Positions 55,501 through 64,000 of a stretch of 64,000 nt of DNA are shown here, piece by piece; the stretch's first letter is position 1; the number at the start of each line of letters is the position of its first letter. The DNA is taken from positions 1 to 64,000 of the forward strand of contig CAJNOL010001035.1 in the NCBI GenBank assembly GCA_905250125.1, read 5' to 3'. The position numbers and the translations under genes were made by a program. The DNA comes from Rotaria sordida. Its lineage: Eukaryota; Rotifera; Eurotatoria; Philodinida; Philodinidae. The notes below the pieces were generated by a model. It was not told where the DNA came from and searched no databases. It saw only the letters and a program-made list of their open reading frames with translations.

Positions 55501-57790
55501 CCATGGCGCCAAGTTATAACCGGTTTATTGGATTTTTTACCCATTCTTAGGTACTCTCCAAAAGACCGAATAACATAGTTTTTGATCCAAAATTTTGTCT
55601 ATAGATAGGTCTAATGACTCTTAGAATATCGTGAAACTTGCAATCGAAAAGATTGTTCTTCTATTGAGTTATTGAATTTTCAAGTGAACTCACTTTTGGT
55701 GACACGTCGTCTTTGACAAAGTGCTATTCTTGGAAATTCAATATCTTGACGAAGGAATAGTCTAAAAGTCATTAGATCTATCTGTAGGCTAAATGCATGC
55801 GGATTTAATATGAGCTCAAACGGCGGATACCAGTTAGAATAATTCCCTTATAAGCTTGCCTATATTCGAGAAGAGTACAAAATTCTGATTCTAACTCATA
55901 GCATTTTGACTCGTTGAAACTATGTCAAAAGTGAACAAATATCTTGTCTAAAAACTTTCCAGTCATCCATGATATTTCCTTTTTCAAATAAGAATACATA
56001 CAGCTGGTTTTAGTAATTTCATAATTTCTTCTTTAGCACGTTCTAATTTAACTAATGCACGATTTTCATGATCTTCACATTGTATTAATACATGAAGATC
56101 TTCATCTAAATGTTCCCAATTAGCTTTACCTCGATTTTGATCTTCCTATAATAATAATAATAATAATAAAAATAATTTAAAATAAAAAAGATAAATAATA
56201 ATTTATTTTATTTTTATTCATTACTTTTTGTTTATCTCTCATTGATCCTCGACCACGAACCATAATTTTACAACCTGTATCAGCTTCAAGTTGTTTTGCA
56301 GTCATTCCTCGTGGGCCCAATATACGGCCAACGAAATTAAACTAAAAAGACAAAGAAAAAGAAAATAAAATTATTAAAATACGACATTATTTGTTATTTT
56401 TATAAATTAAAACACGATCGAGTGGTGATATGAACACAAATTGGGTTGGAAATTAAATCAATATGTATATATATATATATGTATAGATAAATATATAGTA
56501 ATTTGATTAGATGATTTTTTTTTGTTGTTTTTGTTCGACATGCGACACGCACAAACGAACGATGGACGAGATATAGGTTATTAATATGAAAAAAACAACA
56601 ACGAAATGATATGGATTGAGCCAAAAAACATGCAAGACAGAATATGATTATATTAACAAAAAAAATTACCGAACACACCCATGATGATCAACAGAAACTA
56701 GAAAAATAATTAAAAGTTGTTGTTCAAAAAGATTTTAGACAAAAAAAATAATAATAAATAATTCAGATATGAAAATTCATTGTTTCAAGTTATTTTTAAT
56801 AATATTAGAACGCAATTTTAAATATATGCGGAATCAATGAAATAAGTAGTTTGTTGGTTTGTGAATCAATGAGTCGATTGAAGTGTTTTTATATTACTGT
56901 GCGTAAGCATATCAAAAGGAGATAGACAGATAAAGAAATAGACAAAAGGATGTGCTCGTGAGTTTTAGACAAAATATGTGTTGTTGTTTCTTTTTTTTTT
57001 TTTGGTTTTTGTTTTAATTGAAAGAGCAAGAAACTGCTTGGCCCAAATATTATCTTATTTACCGTATAAGTATCGACGAACTAGGCAATCTAGAGTATAA
57101 AAATTTTCAAACTCTAGCGGATAGGGATACTCAATAAAAATGTAAATTATGAAAATTGATATAGCATATCCGAGTTCTTAATGATACCACTATTACATAT
57201 TATTTGAATAAGTGATTCATGCATTTGTTATTAGTTGCTGATAAATATAGCAAAAAATGATAGATATTATATCATAATTATTAGACTAATGCACATTATT
57301 TAATCGATACTTACTTCAGGATGTTGTTGCACCGGAATAAATACTTTTTCTTGAAAAATTTTCTTTTCCCCATTGGGTTCAGGTAATTCCATTTTAGGAC
57401 GCGTACTCAAATTAAATAAATTCACTCGAACTTTATTAATTTCTAAAAATATTTTATTCAATTAAATACAATTAATTTACTATAAATATGTCTACGAACC
57501 TTGATCAAGTAATCGTTCAATATGCATAAACATATTGGGTACTGCAGCTAATTGTCTTTTATCTTTTAATAATTGTGATAAATATTCTGGATTATCAGTT
57601 AATGATGGATCCGTTTGAGTCGATGGTGGTGATGCTCTATAACAAAAAAACAAATTATTTATAATAATAAATTCTATTTTCAATTTCCTTACGATGTTAA
57701 TGGAGATAAGGCTGGTGATGTGGATGTTGGAACTGGTTGACCAGTTTGATGAATGGTTAATAATTGTGTAGGTGCTGGAGACATTAACAT
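52512..57790 (-). CDS. Quaking/HOW-type STAR RNA-binding protein
   Basis: Eight exons: 57790-57693, 57636-57500, 57442-57315, 56341-56225, 56145-56002, 53998-53581, 53508-53467 and 52636-52512, giving 402 aa. The order is QUA1 dimerisation helix ([34 protein letters not shown]), maxi-KH domain ([60 protein letters not shown]), and QUA2 ([20 protein letters not shown]) followed by a Gln/Thr-rich tail ending near [10 protein letters not shown]. These proteins bind ACUAAY-type RNA sites and control splicing, stability and translation, in animals often in muscle and glia. If the exon at 53508 is not spliced at 53466, the frame instead gives a different His/Gln-rich C-terminus. The ~2-kb intron before the 53998 exon is filled with repeats. 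Confidence 0.93.
53276..53466 (-). other. Possible alternative C-terminal coding extension of the STAR gene
   Basis: Reading through the donor GTATCAA after TTPAG keeps the frame open for 63 codons with [21 protein letters not shown] His/Gln-rich sequence to a TAG at 53276. Vertebrate Quaking makes isoforms with different C-termini, so an alternative end here is plausible. The His/Gln tract is low complexity, so a chance frame is also possible. Confidence 0.4.
54670..55090. repeat. Foldback repeat in STAR gene intron
   Basis: TTCGAGAGTAGTGAAATGAT near 54671 faces TCTTTCACTACTCTTGAA near 55070, giving inverted arms about 400 bp apart. There is no coding content. Confidence 0.6.
55190..55835. 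repeat. Copy 2 of the dispersed repeat, with terminal inverted repeats and a C-run
   Basis: The left part GTCGTTTGAGCTCATATTGA (about 55193) and the right part TAATATGAGCTCAAACGGCG (about 55807) are inverted ends. The segments 55190-55260 and 55505-55700 align with 41895-42160. Between them lies unrelated sequence including a run of about 14 C at 55472-55485, striking in this AT-rich genome. It lies in the intron between the KH and QUA2-tail exons. Confidence 0.7.
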
Positions 57791-59122
57791 AGTTGATTAT
57801 TATTTCGTCAATTGAATTTTATGTATATATATTTTCTTTTTAGTTAGTTATATATGTACCATGCACGTTATAAAATGTTGTCCGTCACACGGATGACTGA
57901 ATGAGAGAGCGAGGCAGGTAACGACAACGAATGAAAGAAGCTAATAGAAGTAAAAAAGAAAAAATCACGTCTAATACGTGTGCTACGAACAGAACAAGCG
58001 AATCGTTTCGTTAATAGCTGTTGTTGTTGATGTTGTTGTCGTTGTTGTTGTGCATAGAACAAGAAACAAGTAATAGAAAGCTAACGAAATTATGAGAAAA
58101 AGAGTAAAAGAATGACTGAGCAATGGTGACACATTGTACGGCGAATTTTATTATGTTGATCTCTAATCTGTCTTCCGTTCGTTCGTCGCGATACAAACCA
58201 AACGTGGGCAATAGAGTGATACGTCTTTCTCTTTCTTTCCCTTTCTTTCTCTCTTTCTCTTTCCCTCTCGTTCTCTCATTCTTCAGTCACACCATGTCCT
58301 TCTTTTGTCAAATGCGATCGTCGCCGCTTGCTTCGCGCATATGTACAGCCACCAAGACGACGACGATGATGAAAACTACAATCTTCTCCGTTGTATTTTT
58401 TTTTCGTTTCTACACATAGACATATATATATATATATATATATATTTATATGTTCGATTCATTCGTTCACCCTCAGGTGAAAGAAAAAAAGAAAAGAGAA
58501 AAAGGGTCGCACCTTTGCCACTATGGCAATTAAATTCATGTATATTCTTTGCAACTCTCTTCTATTCTTCGCTTCAGTAATTTTCTCTCTGTCTCTTTTC
58601 ACTAAATAGCTCAGACATATACTACTATATAGAAGAGAGATTTGAAAAGAAAATATTTACAATCGAAAAAAAAAATTTTTTTAGGCTTCTCTCTCTGTCT
58701 TTTTCTTTTCGTTCGTGAATCATATGGTCTTCTTTTCTTTCTTTATTCACTATAATTTTATTCTTACCTTATGTCAACGAAAGAAAGTTTCGAAAAGAAG
58801 TTTTAATCGAAATAGAACAAAAAATTTCGACAACTCCTTAATATCAACAAAAATAACAAAAATGTTGAATTTATTAAAAAATCATGTACTTTTCTTATTC
58901 TCCGTCTTCTGTTCTATTGAATAGAAGACTCATGGATAAACTTATTTGCCTACACTCAAATTTCATAATAAATAAAATAAAATATAAAAACGGTTTGAGC
59001 ATTTTTAAAATAGCCTTTCACTATATAATAATATACAATAACAGTGTGAGAGGAGTAAGTAAACAGATCGATAAATATAGAAAAAAAACATTTAATTATA
59101 CGAATTCAGTAACAAAAATTCA
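57791..59122. promoter_or_regulatory. Divergent upstream region of STAR gene and the next gene
   Basis: The region between two divergent start codons must hold both promoters. It has dense pyrimidine tracts (58230-58275), a (TA)n run at 58422-58446 and Gln/Asn-like CAA repeats near 58020-58050. No specific promoter motif is claimed and no gene was seen. Confidence 0.5.
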
Positions 59123-60803
59123 ATGGGTGGTGGCAGTTCATCGTTACCAAAATCTAATCATGCTTTACCGCCTCCAATACATGTTGAAGAAGGTGGGCAA
59201 TAACATTTTGAATGTATAAAATAATTCTTCTACTTTAAACTCTAATTAAAAGAAAAAAATCAATTAAATGCTTTTTTTAACAATAACTATTGACATATAC
59301 TTGTTTTATATCTATATATATGACAATTACAAGATCAATAAATTAATTAATAATAAAAAAACAATACTAACTTACCTGTAAATTTTATTTGTTGCTATTT
59401 AAAAAGAAATATATATAAATGGAAATTTTAACTCAGAAAATTCCAATTTGTTATGTCGATCATCTATATTTTAGAAAAAATTACTGAAAAACCTATTCAT
59501 CAAGATTCTCAAGAAAAAACTGATGGATTTCGTTTAAATCAACTAACTGAACCAACCTATATTTCTCATGTAAAAACGGGTAATACATTATGTTCAAATG
59601 ATCATATATTACTATTTCAAGATGGTTCAACAACAATAGAATTTCGTACGCCACCAAAATTTCAACGAGCACATACATCATGGCATAATGGATTAATTCG
59701 AGATAGTATTTGGTGTTCTAATCTTAATGTATTTATTCTTTTAACGAAAGATGCTTTGTTTAGTCTTTCGCCAACATCATTATTTACTACTGAAACAGCA
59801 AAAAATAAACCTTTAGTAGATTTAAAAATTCATACATACAACAAAGTAAAACCTTATAATAATAATGTTTCATTTTGGCGATGTACATGTGCTGGTACAA
59901 CATTATATATTAATTATTCTGGTATGTGAATTAAATCAATACTTAGAATTTTTAATATAGATAGTAGATTTTAATTAACAAAATTTTTCAAAAAAAATAT
60001 TTTCAGATATTTATTACAATATAATCAGTTCAGTTGATTTTTTGATGTAGAATTATATTTGAAAAAGATTAATTAATCTATGTTATTAATTTTAAGAAAG
60101 GAATAGAGATGAATTCTAATTGATTTTATTTCAATATCGATAAAAGATTTCTTCAAGAAGTAATAAGATCCACTTGTCGAGGGACATTATCTTTAAAAGA
60201 AAGATCATATTTCATTTATTTTAATATTCTCAATTATGAATGAATTTAACACGTATGAAATCTATTGAATTATTTGTTTATCTTTGAATAGTTCATTTTC
60301 AAAAACTATTACTTATCTCAAGATTTTTTTTTTTTTGTTTTTATTACTAAACAGGATTTGGTACAGTTATTGATGAGTATTCATTAGCAGCATCTTCATG
60401 TAAACTTATAAATCGTTGGATACCACCGAAAACATGTGCTCCATATGAAGGTATTTGGTGTATTCGTTATCAACAAGAGACAGATCAATTAGGTATGGCT
60501 ATAATGGATGCAAGAAATAATCAATGGCGTTTGGAAATTCGTAATCGAAAAGACCTTGCATTTTTATGGCAAATAGTCTTACCTTTAGGAAATGGTGATT
60601 GTGAAATATCTATATTACCAAATCGAGAATGGCTTGCTGTGAATTCATGTGGTATACGTTTAATTCAAATAGCTAATCAAAAACTTAAAACAGGTGTAGA
60701 ATATCAACGTGAATTAAAAAATGCTATTGCAATTGGTAATTTATATTTTGCTATTCGAACAAAAAGCGCTATTGAAATTCATCAAATTAAACAATTAAAA
60801 TAA
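59123..60803 (+). CDS. Unrecognised protein with potential N-myristoylation start
   Basis: Three exons, 59123-59192, 59475-59921 and 60355-60803, give 321 aa. The first exon encodes MGGGSSSLPKSNHALPPP, and MGxxxS is a classical N-myristoylation context. It joins in phase 1 to EKITEKPIHQDSQEK; the alternative is a start at ATG 59453 within the longer ORF, which would lack this N-terminus. The body has recurring hydrophobic beta-like strands, with Trp in DSIWCSNLNVFILLTKD, EGIWCIRY, NNQWRLEI and NREWLAVN, and could be a small beta-propeller. No enzyme motif was recognised. It was placed on the exon phase evidence, which closes exactly. Function unknown. Confidence 0.72.
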
Positions 60804-61116
60804 TATCAAAATTCAAAATATTTGTCTTATATAGAGATTACAAATAAAAATAAAATTGTTTAAATTTTGTTGAGTTTTTTTTTTCAACTATGTATTTTGT
60901 CTTTAGTATATAAATAAAATTATAAAACTAAATAAATCAATGATGTATTATGATTATAGAATATTTTAAAGTGTTCATTAAACACATTGATAATACTAAA
61001 ACCAACAAGAGTTTCTTCATAGAATCAATAAAGTTAATAGGAAAGAATTTCTGCATAAAATATTTATCAGTACATTTAAGATAAAATTGTTGGCTTTCTG
61101 AAAATAACTTCTCTAA
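60804..61116. other. Intergenic, no gene seen
   Basis: AT-rich sequence with candidate AATAAA signals near 60846 and 60913 for the + strand gene upstream. Confidence 0.5.
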
Positions 61117-61737
61117 CCTTAATACTACCAGCTTGAGTCATTTTTGACCCCTTTTTCAGACCTCCTCCTCAATAAAGAAATTTCCTACCAAGTCAAGTGA
61201 AACAGCCTCATATCTTCGAGATACGTTGTGGCTGTAATGAAGAGACTATGGTAAAATTTTCATCTCTATATCATGATGTTTAAGAAAATATTAACCAAAC
61301 AATGGTCAAAAATACCTCATTTGGCAACTTAAATTTCTCCTGTATTGCATGTCCAATATATTTAATATTTTTTTTTTGTTCGAAAGAGCATGTCAAGGTG
61401 TAGGGCATGACGAAGTCATATTTTTTAAACTAAGAAGAACTTGGTCATGCTCTACATCCTAACATGTTCTTTCGAAGAAAAAAAATATTAAATATATTGG
61501 ATATACAACACAAGAGAAATTTACGTTGCCAAATGAGGTATTTTTGACCATTGTTTGGTTAGTATTTCCCTTAAACATCATAATATAGGGATGAAAATTT
61601 TACCATAGTCTCTTCACTATAACCACAACGTATCTCGAAAATATGAGGCTGTTTCATTTGACTTGGTAGGAAATTCCTTTATTGAGGAGGAGGTCTGAAA
61701 ATGGGGTCAAAAATGATCCAGGTTGGTAGTACTAGGG
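61117..61737. mobile_element. Near-perfect foldback element with piggyBac-like ends (621 bp)
   Basis: Two arms of about 290 bp are inverted copies over almost their whole length (for example CTCCTCCTCAATAAAG at the left and TTTATTGAGGAGGAGG at the right). The right end is ACTAGGG followed by TTAA (61738-61741). The left end is preceded by CTAA and begins CCTTAATACTACC, which is the right end with a few changes. CCC plus TTAA ends suggest piggyBac origin. No transposase is present; the centre is only a few tens of bases. Confidence 0.8.
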
Positions 61738-61741
61738 TTAA

Positions 61742-62690
61742 TAAAAACTAAATGTTAAGAAACGAAAAATGAAAATTTTATTTGAATAAATATGAATTTT
61801 GTTTAGGAAAGTCCTTAGAGTTTATCTTTCTATCAAATTTCATGCTTATCTTTAACATTTGAAATAATTTCCATGAACACATGAAATTTTGTTTTCGTTC
61901 TTTCTTGAATTTCACGGTGAGAACATAGATGCTTCATCTTTTTAATATTGCATTTCTCGATTGTGGATAATATTAATCCAACTAAGAAAAATAATTATAT
62001 AAATTCATATAATAAACTAAAGATTTGATTTGAATATGAACAATTAGATTTATTATACACACTGCTAGAAAGAGTTTTCAACAAAGATTTTACATAAGTC
62101 TTCTTGATGTTTTAAAAGAATGTTTTAGTTGATGAAAAATGAATAGTTATTATTTCAGGAATTTTCACATTATTGATTCCATATTCAAATATTTGTGTTA
62201 CATAAAGATCACAAATAAAAATCAAATTGTATAAATAAAATTATGAAATAAAATAAATCAATTCTGGTATCATGATTATAGAACACTTCGAAATAGAAGA
62301 TTTTATTGCATTCGAGCTCTTTCATACAACTTTAAAGTGTTCCCCATAAATATTAATAGTACTAATATCAACAACAGTTTATTCATACAATCAATCAAAT
62401 CTCTAGGAAAGAGTTTTCCTGACCATCAGTCATTATAGATATTGAATCTGTTCATGTCTAAGTTTCACATTTCTCAAAACATTTTAAATCTTAATCTTCT
62501 TTTATGCATGTAATCAAACAAATCTTGAATCATATTTTTTAAGAAGAATTATACGAAAATGCACACACATAATAGTAAACAGAAAATGAATTAATCGAAA
62601 TACACACATTGATACAAAAAAAAAAGAAGAAACAATAAACATTTCGGTTATATAATAATTACTGTTCGAAATTAAATTCAAATAATATGT
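61742..62690. other. Intergenic, no gene seen
   Basis: AT-rich spacer between the foldback element and the 3' end of the nuclear receptor. Candidate AATAAA words are present, but none can be assigned. Confidence 0.45.
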
Positions 62691-64000
62691 TTACAAAGAT
62701 ACCGTTATAGTTTCATATAAATTTCGTAGAATCAATTCAATCGAACAGTATCCAAGAATATTTTTAAAGAAAATATTTTGAACTTCAGGTGATGAAACTG
62801 TACGTAAACTATTTAATAGAGATTTTAATTGTTCAAAACGTTGAATTTGAAGTGGATATGTACGACGAACATGAGTTTCTAATGCTCTTACATGATCATT
62901 AAATAAGTTCTGTCCATTCATATGATTATTAGTATTATGTGGATCAACTAAAATATAAAAATGAATAGTTTTAACGATTTTTTACAACTCATATTTATTG
63001 ATTTATTTATCTTAAGAATATCCCGTTCTGTGTTAGACTACTTCTTGCTTACAAAAAGTTTTACAAGCAGATCTTCAAAAGTTTTTGAAGAGATCTCCAA
63101 AATCTATCGAACCTGCTTACGATCTCGGTCTTTGTTTAATCGGACTGAAATTTTTTCTCGAGGTACCTAGGACAATGTCTCAAATATATCTTTAAGCTTT
63201 TCGAAAAATATCAATCTTTCAATTTTTTGAATTATAAAAACTTGAGAACCACCAGCGAGGAGAACAGTGTTTGAGCTAGTGCTTCCCGTATTTTTTTAAT
63301 TAAAAATCAAGAGATTGATATTTTTCAAAAAGCTTAAAAACACACTTGAGACTTGATTCCAGGCACCTTCAGAAAAAATTTCAGTTCGATCAGATAAAGT
63401 AAAACTGGGGTTGCAAACAGGTCTGATATTTTTGAAGATCCTTGTAAAACGCCTGAACACCTGCTTTTAAAACTTTTGCCTCAAGCATAAGTCCCATCAT
63501 TTTCAATAATTTAACTGTAGTAAAAATGTAAACCCGATCAGTTGTACTCTCACGTCAAATTAGAAATCATCCAAAAAAGGAAAGGGTATTCTTAAGCGCT
63601 TACTCCATCGACAAAGTAATAAGAGTTTCAAATGGAAATATTCAACATAATCAAGATTCATTTGATGAATACGATTATAAATATCTTGCATTAAATATAA
63701 ATTTTTTATTTCAGTTCCACTTGTATTCAATCCCATGCTATTTGATCGATTAACTAAAGAAAAATTTTATTTATTTATTTTTTTCTATCAAAACAAAATT
63801 TTACTTGAATGAATTAAATTTATCCATGGTACATCAAATTTATATTCACATAAAGTTAAAAGAAATAATTCATGCCAACAATGAAGAAGACTAGCAATCT
63901 GAAACAAATCCAAAAAAAAAAAAGTAATAATTTCAAAACAATTTTTAAAAACAAATATTAAATCTTAACCTGATCTTTTACATTAATTAGTTGAAATTCT
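62691..64000 (-). CDS. Nuclear receptor ligand-binding domain, 5' part outside the window
   Basis: Exons read on the minus strand are 64000-63970 (partial), 63898-63805, 63753-63604 and 62947-62691, with matching phases. The visible protein is the C-terminal half of a nuclear receptor ligand-binding domain: ASLLHCWHELFLLTLCEYKF has the W-ELFLL signature of helix 5, EYFHLKLLLLC corresponds to helices 7-8, RRTYPLQIQRFEQLKSLLNS to helix 10 and NIFFKNILGYCSIELILRNL to helix 11. This resembles the NR2 class. No clear AF-2 activation helix is visible: the protein ends YETITVSL. The DNA-binding domain must lie beyond 64000. The 656-nt intron at 62948-63603 contains a foldback repeat. Confidence 0.75.
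63036..63480. repeat. Foldback repeat in nuclear receptor intron
   Basis: Inverted arms: TTTTCGAAAAATATCAATCT near 63200 faces AGATTGATATTTTTCAAAAA near 63313, and TCGGACTGAAATTTTTTC near 63139 faces AAAAAATTTCAGTTCGAT near 63374. The pairing extends roughly from 63036 to 63480. The ORF at 62961-63170 lies in this repeat and is not a gene. Confidence 0.7.

Noticed and set aside
62961-63170. 69-codon frame in the nuclear receptor intron
   Set aside because: It falls within an inverted-repeat element and opposes the gene.

Overview
This is an AT-rich (visibly far more A/T than G/C) nuclear window from an invertebrate animal. It has multi-exon genes with short GT-AG introns and animal-specific families: a P2X receptor, a nuclear receptor, a Quaking-type STAR protein, EGF-domain O-GlcNAc transferase and a neuropeptide-type GPCR. 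The AT richness, compact genes, apparent splice acceptors immediately before start codons and an intronless microbial-looking flavin oxidoreductase would fit a bdelloid rotifer. That assignment is inference and was not tested against a database.

Layout. 1-0.8 kb: satellite-like 139-bp repeats. 2.5-3.8 kb: intronless Old-Yellow-Enzyme-like oxidoreductase (+). 4.3-7.3 kb: secreted mucin/peritrophin-like protein in 11 exons (-). 7.4-13.8 kb: gene-poor, with one orphan signal-peptide exon pair at 9.0 kb. 13.8-15.3 kb: rhodopsin-family GPCR with a GC-AG intron and an open frame beyond its TGA. 16.6-25.0 kb: two divergent head-to-head ankyrin/armadillo paralogues. 25.6-26.4 kb: foldback repeat. 26.9-35.1 kb: a same-strand cluster of COA1-like (with MAK16 nested in an intron), EOGT and a MYST acetyltransferase; the 74-nt COA1-EOGT gap and acceptor-like sites before the start codons suggest a trans-spliced operon. 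35.3-37.2 kb: P2X receptor, 12 exons (-). 37.3-38.6 kb: a Tc1/mariner-type element with about 235-bp, nearly identical terminal inverted repeats and a decayed transposase. 40.7-41.7 kb: unrecognised gene (-), 5' end not found. 41.9-42.6 kb: nested repeats. 43.9-49.6 kb: PKA catalytic subunit with an unusually long N-terminus (-). 50.7 kb: short piggyBac-type element. 52.5-57.8 kb: Quaking/HOW-type STAR protein with two possible C-termini (-). 59.1-60.8 kb: unrecognised protein with a potential myristoylation start (+). 61.1-61.7 kb: near-perfect foldback element with piggyBac-like ends. 62.7-64 kb: nuclear receptor ligand-binding domain, cut by the window edge (-).

Exon models were built by hand: each junction was chosen at GT-AG (one GC-AG), and the summed exon lengths keep frame from start to stop. 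A recurring theme is that long introns are long because they hold non-autonomous inverted-repeat elements. No CRISPR, bacterial operon, rRNA or convincing tRNA was seen. I did not find a clearly new multi-gene system. The most unusual items are the nested MAK16 with a one-base frameshift, the candidate operon, the possible readthrough GPCR tail, and the dense population of foldback elements.
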